From: Gammaproteobacteria bacterium
Lineage (GTDB): Bacteria > Pseudomonadota > Gammaproteobacteria > Pseudomonadales > Azotimanducaceae
Reading direction: 5' to 3'
Assembly (NCBI GenBank): GCA_026707735.1
Contig: JAPOWH010000027.1
Location: 79,250-143,249 of the forward strand
DNA length: 64,000 bases
The notes under the pieces were generated by a model. That model did not search any database and was not told the DNA's origin. It worked only from the letters and a program-made list of their open reading frames with translations. Made by a program: the position numbers and the translations under genes. Shown here one piece after another: positions 8,880 through 18,408 of the stretch (position 1 is the stretch's first letter; every line of letters starts with the position of its first letter).

Positions 8880-9808
8880 TCCAAACGTACCCGCGGATCG
8901 ACTACTGCATAGAGAATGTCAACCAATATGACCATCAATACCAAAAACGCACCATAGAACACGGTTGTTCCCATGATTACGCCATAGTCGTTTTGTTGAA
9001 CCGCCAAAACAAAATACCGGCCTAAACCGGGTATCCCAAATACGTTCTCAACTACAAAACCACCTGTCGTTATGCCCGCTATCGATGGACCCAAGACCGT
9101 AATTACTGGTAAAACAGCATTGCGTAGTTGATGCCTCGAAAATATCTGTGCAGTTGGCACTCCCTTGGCTTTAGCCGTACGCACGAAATCTGATGAAACG
9201 ATTTCCAACATTGAGGTCCGCATAAGCCGGGTTAGAAACGCCATCGTTCCAAGTCCCAGTACAAGCGCAGGCACCAGCATGTGCGCCACAGTTCCCCAAC
9301 CGGCAACTGGCAGAACTTGAAAGCCTGCTATGTTGTTGATGGTGACAAGAGCCAACTGTCCAACCGTCGCAAATACGAACGACGGAACTGAAATACCCAA
9401 TATGACAAGCAGAATGATGACAACATCGGGCCATCGATTGCGGTAGAGCGCAGTCAACGCACCCCACAGAATGCCTCCCACCCCAGCAATCACAATCGCG
9501 AGCACTCCCAGAATTGCGGACACTGGGAAATGGTCCCGAATGATGGCGTTGACCTCTCGGTTTTCCTCCGTAAAGGACAGCCCAAAGTCACCTTGAACCA
9601 TGTTCCACATGTACAAGCCGTACTGCACCACTATTGGTTTGTCCAATCCCAGTTTCTTTTCTAGGTTCTCCCGAATTTCTGGTGAGACTGCCTTTTCGTC
9701 AGCCAATGGGTCACCGGGGAGGTTGTGCATTACAAAGAAAGTTGCAGTGGCAATGAACCAAACGGTAATTACCCCTTGCAGCAATCGCCAAAGTACGTAG
9801 CGAATCAT
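8876..9808 (-). CDS. oppB: Oligopeptide-type ABC permease OppB/DppB-like
   Basis: A protein of 310 residues with a standard OppB layout: TM1 at about residues 9-28, a periplasmic loop with NLPGDP, then five further membrane segments. The EAA loop that docks the ATPase is visible as DFVRTAKAKGVPTAQIF. It pairs with the OppC-like subunit to form the channel. The start lies three bases after the binding-protein stop, and the stop overlaps the next start by four bases, so the genes are one operon. Nothing in it departs from the family. Confidence 0.93.
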   Translation of the reverse strand: MIRYVLWRLLQGVITVWFIATATFFVMHNLPGDPLADEKAVSPEIRENLEKKLGLDKPIVVQYGLYMWNMVQGDFGLSFTEENREVNAIIRDHFPVSAILGVLAIVIAGVGGILWGALTALYRNRWPDVVIILLVILGISVPSFVFATVGQLALVTINNIAGFQVLPVAGWGTVAHMLVPALVLGLGTMAFLTRLMRTSMLEIVSSDFVRTAKAKGVPTAQIFSRHQLRNAVLPVITVLGPSIAGITTGGFVVENVFGIPGLGRYFVLAVQQNDYGVIMGTTVFYGAFLVLMVILVDILYAVVDPRVRLE

Positions 9809-9811
9809 GGC

Positions 9812-11539
9812 TTATTCGTTCTCTTCCTGAACGATGTACGCGCGTGTATAGTCAGGGTCGGTGCCCACCGCTCGGCGTGACACCCCTTTTACACGACTAT
9901 CTGACACGTACACGCTGCCGCGTTCGTACTGGACCAAAATTGCAACGTCGTCGTGAAGAATTTTCTGAACTTGATCCATTGCCTCCATGCGTTCTACGGG
10001 ATCGCTTGAGCTTTGAGCAATTGCTACGTGCTTATCTAGCTCGGGATTCTCGTATCGACCGCGATTGTTCGCGTTCCACGATGCAAAAAGGTCGCCAAAC
10101 GTCAATACATCGTCGTAGTCGGGACCCCAGCCAGCGGCGACAATGTCGAAGTCACCCGAAGTCATTTTCGCCAGGCGCTGCTTGAAAATCTGCTTGTCAA
10201 TTTTGACTTCGATCCCCAGCTTTTCCTTGTAGAGTCTTTGGTAATACTCCGACTGTTTGTTGGATACGGGATTGTCGCCCGTCAAGAACATCAGTGGCGG
10301 CAATTCGTCAAGTCCGAGCTCATCGAGAGCCATTGCCAAGTGTTCACGTGCTTTTACTTCGTCCTGTACAAACCTAGGGCCAGGATATTCATCTCGAAAA
10401 GATCCGTGTACACCTCTCAGCCATACTGGAAATATGGATTCTCCAGGTAGATTGCCTGGCAATTTCATTACCTTGTATACAAGCTCTGCAGGGTCGTGTA
10501 CCAATTGCAAAGCCTTTCTTAGGTTGTAGTTAGAAGTCAATCGATCAGGGCGATGGTTCAGTTCAAGAAAGAAAACTGAACCGTCTACGTGCTCCTGAAT
10601 TCGCCACCGATTCTTTAATGCCCGGTCCAAATTCTCCGAGTTCAAGCCTGCAAAGACTATCTTTCTGGTCGCAAATAGATTCAGAACCGCATTGGCATCG
10701 TTAAGAATGTATGCAAAGTCAATTGCATCGAGCTTGGTTTCGTCGCGATTCCAGTAGTATTCGTTCTTCTCCAATCGAACGCTAGCCCCGTGAACCCAAC
10801 TGGCTATTCGAAACGGACCGTTGTAGATGAGATCCTCTGCGTCGGCACCGTATCGCCCACCTGTCGAAAGATAGAACTCCTTATTTATTGGATAGTAGGT
10901 GAAGAACGCAAGCAACTTCAAAAAGTATGGAGTTGCCTGCTCCAATTCGACTTCCAAGGTGAAGTCGTCTAGCGCACGGGCACCAAGTTCTTCGATTGGT
11001 AGTTCGCCTTCATTGATGCGCTGACCATTCTTAATCGGAAACAAAATGAACGCATATTGTGAGGCTGTTTCGGGGTTGACCGCAGTTTGCCATGCAAAAA
11101 CAAAATCGTGTGCGGTAACCTGCGTACCGTTGCTCCAATAGGCGTCAGAACGAATCCGGAAGGTCCCTCCCAGTTCATCCAATTCCCAGGATTCCGCGAT
11201 ACCGGGGATTAGGTTGTTGTCCGGTCCAAAGCGAAGCAGTCCCTCCATGACGTGACCAAGCACCATGCCCGACACCATGTCTGTGGACCGTGTTGAATTG
11301 AGCTGTGGCGGTTCCGAGCTCAACGTCAAAGTTATGGTATTAGTCGCGTAGTCGACTGCGGAGGTGGATCGTGTGCCCGCTGCAGAATTCGCTGTTACTA
11401 GACCTAGCAATGCGAGAAGCACAACGAAAAAAAGTAAGCCGACTAACGCGTACTTAGCCAGTTGCCAGGCCGATCCGCGACTGACCTCTTCCTTGAATGG
11501 TTTTGCGGGCGGACTCGAAGGAATTAAGGTGTCCGACAT
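9812..11539 (-). CDS. ABC importer substrate-binding protein, family 5, membrane-anchored
   Basis: A protein of 575 residues of the SBP_bac_5 (peptide/nickel) family. The core begins near residue 66 (TITLTLSSEPPQLNS) and contains the family landmarks LRFGPDNNLIPGIAESWE, YWSNGTQVTAHDFVFAW and the C-terminal lobe with GDFDIVAAGWGPDYDD. The N-terminus has no lipobox and no clear cleavage site. A cytoplasmic stretch of about 28 residues is followed by a long hydrophobic segment, ALVGLLFFVVLLALLGLV, so the protein is probably held by an N-terminal anchor rather than a lipid. First gene of the importer set, 9 bases after the VWA gene. Likely ligands are short peptides or similar solutes. Confidence 0.9.
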   Translation of the reverse strand: MSDTLIPSSPPAKPFKEEVSRGSAWQLAKYALVGLLFFVVLLALLGLVTANSAAGTRSTSAVDYATNTITLTLSSEPPQLNSTRSTDMVSGMVLGHVMEGLLRFGPDNNLIPGIAESWELDELGGTFRIRSDAYWSNGTQVTAHDFVFAWQTAVNPETASQYAFILFPIKNGQRINEGELPIEELGARALDDFTLEVELEQATPYFLKLLAFFTYYPINKEFYLSTGGRYGADAEDLIYNGPFRIASWVHGASVRLEKNEYYWNRDETKLDAIDFAYILNDANAVLNLFATRKIVFAGLNSENLDRALKNRWRIQEHVDGSVFFLELNHRPDRLTSNYNLRKALQLVHDPAELVYKVMKLPGNLPGESIFPVWLRGVHGSFRDEYPGPRFVQDEVKAREHLAMALDELGLDELPPLMFLTGDNPVSNKQSEYYQRLYKEKLGIEVKIDKQIFKQRLAKMTSGDFDIVAAGWGPDYDDVLTFGDLFASWNANNRGRYENPELDKHVAIAQSSSDPVERMEAMDQVQKILHDDVAILVQYERGSVYVSDSRVKGVSRRAVGTDPDYTRAYIVQEENE

Positions 11540-11548
11540 GGTGGTGCC

Positions 11549-13018
11549 CTACTGAACGGTCCTAAGCAAATTGCTCACCACACGCTCCAAATGGACAAGC
11601 GAATTACACTCTTCCGCTTGGTGAACATACGGTGTGTACTTCCGCATGATAGCGTCTCCAGTGTTCCACGTGGTCCGTGACTCCGGATTCAGCCAAATCA
11701 CTCGTTTGGACAGGTCGTAGAGCTCTTTCAGGACGCTTTGATGAGCGTCCCCGTAGTTATTGCGCGCATCTCCAAGAATTATGATCGTCGTGCGGTTGTC
11801 AATGTCGTTTGAGCACTTCTTTCGAAAATCGAGCAATGCTTGACCATAGTCGGTAGAACCGCTTCCGTAGTCTCTCAACGTCTTCGCAATTGCATCCTCA
11901 AGTGAATTGCGCTCGAACAGTTCGGTCACTTCACCCAAATCGGAGGAAAATGCAAACGACCGCACCTTTGGCATTACTTCCTCGAGGCTATACAAGAACA
12001 TCAGCATGAATCGTGCATAGTTCGATACGGAGCCGCTAACGTCGCAGATTGCAAACACGTTTGGCCGGTCGACCTTGACGGATTTCCAATGAAGGTCGAA
12101 TATGTTGCCGTCGTAGCTCATGTTGTGTCGCAACGTTCTAGAGACATTCAACACGCCGCGCTTGAACACTTTCTTTCTTCGGGAGTGCAGTGCTACCAGC
12201 TTCTTGGCCATTCGATACACAATTTCTTGTACCAGCCGAAAATTCCGGTGCTCGACGTTGGACAGCTTTACTTTTCTCAACAATTCCTCCCTCAGGCGTA
12301 GCCCCTGAGCGTCGGCATGCAATAGAAACTGCTTTTCGACATAGTCGCGCACCTGTTCTCGCAACCAGTCTTGTCGATGTCTAAGCTCGCGTCCAAGTCG
12401 CCGGATGGGAAGCTCTGCGCTTTCCTTTGAGGAGTTAATCTCTCGTTGCAGTTCCGCAAGCCCCATCTCATCAAGTATTCGGCGAGTGTATAGACCTTTT
12501 TGGGTAAATACTTGGATTTCCTCTAAACGTACTGCTTTGGCCGATTTGGCAACTTGCACATTGAGCTCAATTCGATCATTGCGCATCAGCAATTGCCCCA
12601 ATCGCGAAGTCGGTTCTGCCAACGGACCGCGACCTAAGTCTTCAGAGTCTGTCTCATCCGTGAGTTCTTGGCTCGCGCCACCGCCGGTTCCTGCCCCCTG
12701 CGAACGACTTCCCGAACCCCGACCCTGACTCTCAGAGGAGGTAGCACCGTCGTCGCCGCGATCACCGTCGGTCTCGTCGCTCTTCGTTCGCTGCGCAGAT
12801 ATGTCTACAAAGTTGAAGAATTCCTCAAACGTGTTGTCGAAGGTCTCCTTTTCGTCTATGGTCTTGGGAAGCACCAAGGCAAGAGTGTTTTTGAGAAACT
12901 CTCTGTCTTGATATCCCGTTAGTTCAACTGCGCTCAGCGCATCCAATGTTTCTGCGGGAGAAATCCGCACTTCCGCCGTGCGAAGCGCTGAAATGAAGCT
13001 AGTTAGAGTGCGGTCCAT
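11549..13018 (-). CDS. CoxE-like von Willebrand A protein, partner of MoxR
   Basis: A protein of 489 residues with a C-terminal VWA domain carrying the MIDAS motif DVSGSVSNY and the later blocks GSGSTDYGQAL and IILGDARNNYGD, typical of the CoxE/YehP group. The first 100 residues are helical, followed by a low-complexity Gly/Ser/Asp linker (about 75-125). Such proteins work with MoxR AAA+ ATPases to mature or insert metals into, or remodel, a partner complex. The MoxR gene is directly upstream, 26 bases away, so the pair is one machine. The target is not evident; the importer operon directly downstream is the only clue, and no CO dehydrogenase genes are nearby. Confidence 0.88.
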   Translation of the reverse strand: MDRTLTSFISALRTAEVRISPAETLDALSAVELTGYQDREFLKNTLALVLPKTIDEKETFDNTFEEFFNFVDISAQRTKSDETDGDRGDDGATSSESQGRGSGSRSQGAGTGGGASQELTDETDSEDLGRGPLAEPTSRLGQLLMRNDRIELNVQVAKSAKAVRLEEIQVFTQKGLYTRRILDEMGLAELQREINSSKESAELPIRRLGRELRHRQDWLREQVRDYVEKQFLLHADAQGLRLREELLRKVKLSNVEHRNFRLVQEIVYRMAKKLVALHSRRKKVFKRGVLNVSRTLRHNMSYDGNIFDLHWKSVKVDRPNVFAICDVSGSVSNYARFMLMFLYSLEEVMPKVRSFAFSSDLGEVTELFERNSLEDAIAKTLRDYGSGSTDYGQALLDFRKKCSNDIDNRTTIIILGDARNNYGDAHQSVLKELYDLSKRVIWLNPESRTTWNTGDAIMRKYTPYVHQAEECNSLVHLERVVSNLLRTVQ

Positions 13019-13044
13019 GGCGGCTGGGCGGACCGTCGCAGTAG

Positions 13045-13986
13045 TCAGGCATTGACAGCCTTATGTGTGATCGAAGGAATGTCGGTGTTGATATTGTCAA
13101 TATCCTCCTGGAACTTCAATATCACGTTCAATGTTTCTCGCACGAGGTCTGGATCAAGAGTTTCCGTGTGGAGGAGCAGCAGAGTTCGCGCCCAATCTAT
13201 TGTTTCACTAATGGCGGGCACTTTTTTCAAGTCCATGTCGCGCAGCTCTTGAATAAACGCAACGAGCTGCTTGCGCAGCAATTCTGGGATTTCTGGTACG
13301 CGTGCATGGATGATTCGTTGCTCCAATTCCATGTCGGGAAATGGAATATACAAGTGCAAGCATCGACGTTTCAGAGCATCAGAAATTTCGCGTGTGTTGT
13401 TGCTTGTCAGGAACACCATCGGAGGCTCTCTAAGGGCTTTGACCGTTCCAATCTCTGGAATAGACACTTGGAAATCCGAAAGAATCTCCAACAGCAAGGA
13501 CTCAAACTCGTGGTCGGACTTGTCGACTTCGTCGATGAGCAGAACGCAGCCTTGTTCTTCCTGCAACGCCTTCAGCAGCGGTCGCGGCTCCATAAACTCC
13601 TGAGAGAAGAAAATGTCGCCAAACTCGTGGAGCCGACCAACTGACTCCCTGAATCCCTGTGCACCCTGCAGGACTTCATCCAAGGTTTCTTTGAGCACTT
13701 GCGTATAAAGTAACTGCTTGCCGTATTTCCATTCATAGATCGCCTTGGATTCGTCCAATCCTTCGTAGCATTGCAGCCTTATCAGCGGCAACTGGAACAT
13801 TTCTGCCGTAGTCTTGGCAAGTTCGGTTTTGCCAACGCCTGGTGGTCCCTCGATCAGAACAGGCTTTCTCAAGTGATACGCAAGGTATACGGCTGTTGCG
13901 ATTTGATTGCTGCAGATGTAGCGGTGTACTTCGAGGTGATTCTTCAAAGAGTCCACTGACTCGGCGAGACGATCTAGTTCGTTCAA
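13045..13986 (-). CDS. MoxR-family AAA+ ATPase
   Basis: A protein of 313 residues. Walker A GPPGVGKTELAKT is at about 44-56, Walker B VLLIDEVDKSDHEFE follows, then sensor TSNNTREISDALKRRCL with the arginine finger region, and an alpha-helical lid. MoxR ATPases act as chaperones with VWA partners; the adjacent CoxE-like gene fits. The start is a TTG at 13986 with a modest GAGAG upstream; no ATG or GTG is available in frame close by. It lies 80 bases after the enoyl-CoA hydratase on the same strand and may share its transcript. Confidence 0.9.
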   Translation of the reverse strand: MNELDRLAESVDSLKNHLEVHRYICSNQIATAVYLAYHLRKPVLIEGPPGVGKTELAKTTAEMFQLPLIRLQCYEGLDESKAIYEWKYGKQLLYTQVLKETLDEVLQGAQGFRESVGRLHEFGDIFFSQEFMEPRPLLKALQEEQGCVLLIDEVDKSDHEFESLLLEILSDFQVSIPEIGTVKALREPPMVFLTSNNTREISDALKRRCLHLYIPFPDMELEQRIIHARVPEIPELLRKQLVAFIQELRDMDLKKVPAISETIDWARTLLLLHTETLDPDLVRETLNVILKFQEDIDNINTDIPSITHKAVNA

Positions 13987-14066
13987 TTTGCTCTCGGTTT
14001 TCGTAATGATGGTGCTATCCGCAATGCACTTCGACCGACTTCATTCGTCGGATTCGGTTGCTGCGG

Positions 14067-14867
14067 CTACAAGCCACGGAAATCTGCCGTGCGTTTTTCC
14101 ATGAACGCAGCCACGCCCTCTTTGTGATCTTCCGTCTGACCACATCTAAGGTGGGTAACGGCTTCTTTCTCAAGCATTGTCATGAAGTCGGAGACAGACG
14201 ACTGATTGACATTCTGTTTCATCCAGCGATAGCTGACAAGCGGTCCTTTAGCAATTCGTGCTGCGAGTTCGTGGACATCCTCCGAAAACGACTCCTCAGG
14301 CAATACTCGATTAACCAACCCTATGCGCAACGCTTCCTGGGCATCAATGATTTCAGGAAGGAAGAAAAGCTCCTTAGCTTTGGACTCGCCTAGCAGGCGG
14401 GTTAGCTGCCATGTTGTTCCAAAGTCGCCTCCCAAGCCCACATTGGCGAATGCCGTACCGAATTTCCCCTTTGTGGATGAGAAGCGAAGGTCGCAAGAAG
14501 CTGCAATTCCAAGGCCAGCTCCCACTGCATGTCCATTGACGGCAGCAATCGTCACTTTGGGAATGGTGTGAAGCAAGTAGGGAAACAGGTGCCGTTCCCG
14601 TTGGTGATCAACCGACCGCTCAAAAGTCTGCGGTTGGCCACTTGGATCTGTTCCACCCATACTACTCACGTCGCCTCCAGCGCAGAATGCCCGCCCTGCC
14701 CCGGTCACAACAATGGCACCGATGCCCGGATTCCGAACCGCATCCCCAAGTCGCCCAATCGCGGGAAAAGTCATATCGTCCGCGATGGGGTTTAGTTTGG
14801 ACGGGTTGTTGAGGGTGATGGTCAATACCTTGTCCGAAACGTCGAACAAGATCGGATCGTCGCTCAT
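14067..14867 (-). CDS. Enoyl-CoA hydratase/isomerase family protein
   Basis: A protein of 266 residues of the crotonase superfamily, acting on acyl-CoA esters in the cytoplasm. The CoA and oxyanion-hole blocks are clear: GAGRAFCAGGDVSSMG near residue 56 and VGLGGDFGTTWQLTRLLG near 145. An acidic residue followed by GTTW resembles the PaaG-type isomerase rather than the two-glutamate hydratase, so double-bond isomerisation is as likely as hydration. It sits between a phytanoyl-CoA dioxygenase-like gene and the MoxR gene on the same strand. The substrate is unknown. Confidence 0.9.
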   Translation of the reverse strand: MSDDPILFDVSDKVLTITLNNPSKLNPIADDMTFPAIGRLGDAVRNPGIGAIVVTGAGRAFCAGGDVSSMGGTDPSGQPQTFERSVDHQRERHLFPYLLHTIPKVTIAAVNGHAVGAGLGIAASCDLRFSSTKGKFGTAFANVGLGGDFGTTWQLTRLLGESKAKELFFLPEIIDAQEALRIGLVNRVLPEESFSEDVHELAARIAKGPLVSYRWMKQNVNQSSVSDFMTMLEKEAVTHLRCGQTEDHKEGVAAFMEKRTADFRGL

Positions 14868-14988
14868 GGGCTTATCCTACGTGCAGCGTCTTGTTGGAGA
14901 CGCATTTTGCACAAAATGAGGGCATTCAACGCTTCGGGCAACGTCCCAAAGCTCCCCAACTCTAGAAGTCTAGCCAAATGCTAGAAGG

Positions 14989-16182
14989 TCATCCAGCCGC
15001 CCTAGCCAGTGCTTCCTCCTTCACACGCTTTCGCTCGGCCGCGAGCGAGTGATTGAATCCTGCACCGGGAGGCCAAACACCCGGGTCTGCCTTGACGTAG
15101 CGACACAGGTGTCTCGCGTGATCCGAAAGAGTCTCCCAAATCTCATGCGGCATGGTCTTGCCGCCGGCTTTACCAATCCACGGGGCACCATATTCAACAT
15201 TGGGCAGTGAACGGATTTCACGACTCAGGTTTGGAGTTGCACCGTGCCACGCTCGATTGTCTCGGAACACCCCAGCGCCGGCTTTTGCCCCAACTAACGT
15301 ACACATGCGCATCCACTCAGGCTCCTCTGTCGGGTGTGGAGGAGGTCTTACCGCCTTGTGACTTCCTGGAATCTGTCGTATAGGTCCGTTCTCCCAAGTC
15401 AGATCGCACATGACGAAATTGATCGTAATGATTGGCGGAGTGTGGTCGACGATCTCCCTCTGCGTACGGAGATCAATTTCATCGGTTCCCTCGCGATAAC
15501 GCATCTCGACTCCAAGCTCCTCTGCTTGCTCGCGTCGCGAGATCGGAACGTTTTGGTGTTCTCTCAAGTCCATATGAAGGTGCTGGTATTCCACCGCTCC
15601 TGGCAAGCAAAGGTCGCCGCCAGCACCTACAACCTTGTACTCCGTATTGCCGAACAGAGCCGCAAGAATAGGAGTCGTGGTTGGCAGATCGACCATTGAT
15701 GCCCAGACCGAGTCGTGCAGCATTTGACGAGATGCGGATGTCGTTCCGTAGCTGTAGCGATGGGGTAGACGACCCGTTTCAGTAATGTATTTTCGTCCGT
15801 CGTGACCGTTGGGTTCAAGAATCTGACGCAAGACTCGAGCGGAACCCTCTCGAAATCTGGCAAGCGTGTCGTCATCTAGAAGATCCTTGACCACGACAAA
15901 GCCATCTCTAAAGAAAATCCTCTTAGCCTTTTCTATTTCGTGCGGCTCACATATGTCAAGTCCGACATAGCCATTGTTGTTCTTGAGTTTTTCGCGCAAC
16001 GCGCATATCTCGTCGTCGTCGTGAAGACGGCGAGAAGGCGAGTAGGGATCGGCAACGCCAAAATGTCTTTTCTTATCTCTGACAACACCACCCGACTCGT
16101 CGAGGGTCTCGTTTATGGGGGTATTAGCACACCAACCCACTTCCGTTTCGCCAAAAACCTCCATGCCATCTAGTTCGCTCAT
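14989..16182 (-). CDS. Phytanoyl-CoA dioxygenase family protein
   Basis: A protein of 397 residues of the PhyH family, Fe(II)/2-oxoglutarate oxygenases that hydroxylate acyl-CoAs and many natural products. The iron ligands can be placed: HMD in EYQHLHMDLREHQN (about residue 205) and the distal His in RAWHGATPNLS, with an arginine in SREIRSLP a few residues later for 2-oxoglutarate. The N-terminal 60 residues are not conserved with the family core. An upstream promoter candidate fits the ATG at 16182. The neighbouring enoyl-CoA isomerase makes an acyl-CoA role plausible but not proven. Confidence 0.88.
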   Translation of the reverse strand: MSELDGMEVFGETEVGWCANTPINETLDESGGVVRDKKRHFGVADPYSPSRRLHDDDEICALREKLKNNNGYVGLDICEPHEIEKAKRIFFRDGFVVVKDLLDDDTLARFREGSARVLRQILEPNGHDGRKYITETGRLPHRYSYGTTSASRQMLHDSVWASMVDLPTTTPILAALFGNTEYKVVGAGGDLCLPGAVEYQHLHMDLREHQNVPISRREQAEELGVEMRYREGTDEIDLRTQREIVDHTPPIITINFVMCDLTWENGPIRQIPGSHKAVRPPPHPTEEPEWMRMCTLVGAKAGAGVFRDNRAWHGATPNLSREIRSLPNVEYGAPWIGKAGGKTMPHEIWETLSDHARHLCRYVKADPGVWPPGAGFNHSLAAERKRVKEEALARAAG

Positions 16183-16223
16183 CGACTTTTCTCAGCCTTG
16201 CCCAAGCGTAAAACGAGCGTCAT

Positions 16224-16252
16224 ATGTTATTCGTGTCCAACAGCCAAATCAA
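16224..16252 (-). promoter_or_regulatory. Candidate sigma70 promoter of the PhyH-like gene
   Basis: On the minus strand TTGATT (16247-16252) and TAACAT (16224-16229) are 17 bases apart, each matching four of six consensus bases. Predicted transcription start near 16217, about 35 bases before the ATG at 16182. Pattern matches of this strength also occur by chance. Confidence 0.4.
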
Positions 16253-16610
16253 CAAATCACATCACGGCAGAATTCAGCGCCGCAGTAGCAAGTAGCGTCG
16301 TTGCACAATTCGGTCCTCAGCTCTACCAACCAAGACTCATTTGCCAGATTTGTCGTGGCCACCCAATATCGAAACTCGACAGCGGTGAAACCTAGCCCAT
16401 CGAGAATGCATAGGGAAACTTAGTCACAGCCGTTCACACAGGTGGAAGTAGAGGTAGGATTCCTCACCAAAGGAATGAGGCTTCGAGAGGGCCTCGTTGC
16501 TTAGAGTCACGCGAAGACACATGCACGCCCGGAATCAATGACACTTCTAGTCACGTATAAGTAGACTGACCAATCTCTAAAGCCACATTGTGGTCTGTGA
16601 GCGGGGAGTA
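16253..16610. other. Intergenic stretch between flotillin and PhyH-like genes
   Basis: About 360 bases without a credible gene. It holds two weak inverted repeats, ATTCC/GGAAT near 16459-16476 and GAGGC/GCCTC (16477-16481 with 16491-16495), which could end the flotillin transcript on the minus strand. No T run follows. The short plus-strand frame from 16198 has no ribosome site or protein-like character. Confidence 0.5.
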
Positions 16611-18371
16611 CTATTCTGGCTTGTCGGCCTCGCCCTCATCCTTCGGCTGAATCGCGGATCGAGTGAGTCCCGCAAGGTCGCGTGCATCCAAGCCAATTTC
16701 CTTCAATAGCGCATCTATCAGGGGTGCCTGACTGCGATACTGCAAAGCACTTGCCACAACTTGGTCGGCTAGTCCGGACCTGCCACTCGAACCTTGTTCG
16801 CCGGAATTGTTTGTGCCGCCAAAACCACTCGCTCCGTCGAAGTGAACTATCTTGATGCCGTCAATGTTCTCAATGGGCTTGACTGATTCCCTAACAATTT
16901 CTGCCATGTGTTCGACGATTTTCAGCCGCACCTTCATGTCGACGATTGTGTTGCTCAGCAGGTTTTCGGCCTCATTCAATGCACGTGTACCGTCCGCATC
17001 GACCTCGTACCTTCGTTCTGCAACGTCAACTTTCATGCGTTCCGCATCTGCATCGCCTTGAGCTTCTATTCGAATCTTTTCGGCACTCGCATTCGCCAAA
17101 GTACGAATGGCTTCCGCCTCGTCAACGGCCGCATTCTTCTCTGCCTCCGCAGCAATCGTTACTTGGATTGCCTCACGTTCAGCCGCGCGTCGGGCGTTCA
17201 CAAGATCCACAGACTTCTCGCGTTCTACAACTTCTATCTCCCGCGCGGTTACCACCATTTCCTCGGAGCGCGCAGCTTCTGAACGGGCGTGGTTGGCTTG
17301 CGTTTCCGCTTCGGATTGCGCCTTGGACTTCTCAGCGACAGCGATGTCGCGATCTTGGTTTGCCAACTCGACAGTCTTTTGCCTATCAACCTCGGTTGTT
17401 TCTATGGCGCGTTGACGTTCTATGTCACGTTGCTTTACTACCCGTTCGTTCTCAATTCGTTCTTCCTCGACTTGGCGTTTCGCAAGAATCTCAGCGAGTT
17501 CAACCTTTTGCCCAGCTTCGATCTGTGCTTCCTGGGCCTCGCGGTCTCGGTCAGCCTGCTCACGTTTGATTTCAGCAACTTGCGACGCACGACGAATTTC
17601 GATCTCGCGTTCTTGCTGAAGCCTGGCGTACTCGGCATCGCGGGCGATCTCTAAGGTCTGACGTTCAGTTTCAAGATTCTTCTGGTCAATCGAGACTTGC
17701 GTGTCTCGTTCAATCTCGTTTCGTCTCTTACGCTTTTCTTCGATTTCGGACGTGAGACGTGTAAGACCCGCCGCGTCAAACGCATTGTCTGGATTGAAGA
17801 ATTCGCGATTTGTCTGGTCCAACCCCGTTAGGGACACTGATTCCAACTCGAGGCCGTTCTTCAAAAGGTCCTCGGACACTGCAACCTGAACTTTTTGGAC
17901 AAAGGAGACTCGTTGCTCATGCAGGTCCTCCATGGCCATTTCTGCAGCAACCGACCGCAACGCGTCTACCAGTTTGCCTTCGACAAGCTCTCGAAGTGCA
18001 TCAGGCATCATAGTTCGCTGACCAAGCGTCTGCGCTGCATTTGCTATTGACTCAGCGGTCGGCTGGACGCGTGTATAGAACTCGGCCAGAACATCGACTC
18101 TCATGCGATCATGTGTGATCAAAGCCTGTGCATCTTTGCGCTGGACTTCAAGTCGCATAGTGTTCATGTTGACCCGAATTACCTCGTGGAGAACGGGGAA
18201 TACCAACGCGCCTCCATTCATGACTACCTTCTGTCCGCCTAAGCCAGTTCGAACAAAAGCGACTTCCTTGGATGCTCGACGATACAAGCGGGCGAGAATG
18301 AGGCCAATCGTCATGAGTGCGACGAGAATCAGGCCAACAATCAACGCTATTTCCATTAAATTGGCGAACAT
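16611..18371 (-). CDS. yqiK: Flotillin-like SPFH protein YqiK
   Basis: A protein of 586 residues. One N-terminal membrane segment (about 5-28) is followed by the SPFH/band 7 domain (about 35-205, with VVMNGGALVFPVLHEV). A very long charged coiled coil (about 205-440) is rich in Glu, Arg and Ala, and a C-terminal tail resembles other flotillins (KIVHFDGASGFGGTNN). Flotillins oligomerise at the inner membrane and organise lipid domains. It is the last gene of an operon with yqiJ and pspA, the arrangement found for E. coli yqiJK, here extended by a PspA. Envelope-stress function is inferred from these partners. Confidence 0.93.
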   Translation of the reverse strand: MFANLMEIALIVGLILVALMTIGLILARLYRRASKEVAFVRTGLGGQKVVMNGGALVFPVLHEVIRVNMNTMRLEVQRKDAQALITHDRMRVDVLAEFYTRVQPTAESIANAAQTLGQRTMMPDALRELVEGKLVDALRSVAAEMAMEDLHEQRVSFVQKVQVAVSEDLLKNGLELESVSLTGLDQTNREFFNPDNAFDAAGLTRLTSEIEEKRKRRNEIERDTQVSIDQKNLETERQTLEIARDAEYARLQQEREIEIRRASQVAEIKREQADRDREAQEAQIEAGQKVELAEILAKRQVEEERIENERVVKQRDIERQRAIETTEVDRQKTVELANQDRDIAVAEKSKAQSEAETQANHARSEAARSEEMVVTAREIEVVEREKSVDLVNARRAAEREAIQVTIAAEAEKNAAVDEAEAIRTLANASAEKIRIEAQGDADAERMKVDVAERRYEVDADGTRALNEAENLLSNTIVDMKVRLKIVEHMAEIVRESVKPIENIDGIKIVHFDGASGFGGTNNSGEQGSSGRSGLADQVVASALQYRSQAPLIDALLKEIGLDARDLAGLTRSAIQPKDEGEADKPE

Positions 18372-18408
18372 TTAGACTCCTGAAAATTTCCTTGAGTTTT
18401 GCGAAAAG

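Noticed and set aside
13063..13644. Open frame of 193 codons opposite the MoxR gene
   Set aside because: It mirrors a well-conserved AAA+ ATPase, has no ribosome site, and its composition (His, Gln, Arg rich) is that of an antisense shadow.
16946..17569. Open frame of 207 codons opposite the flotillin coiled coil
   Set aside because: The Glu/Arg/Ala-rich coiled coil yields long Leu/Pro/Ser frames on the other strand; no ribosome site or domain.
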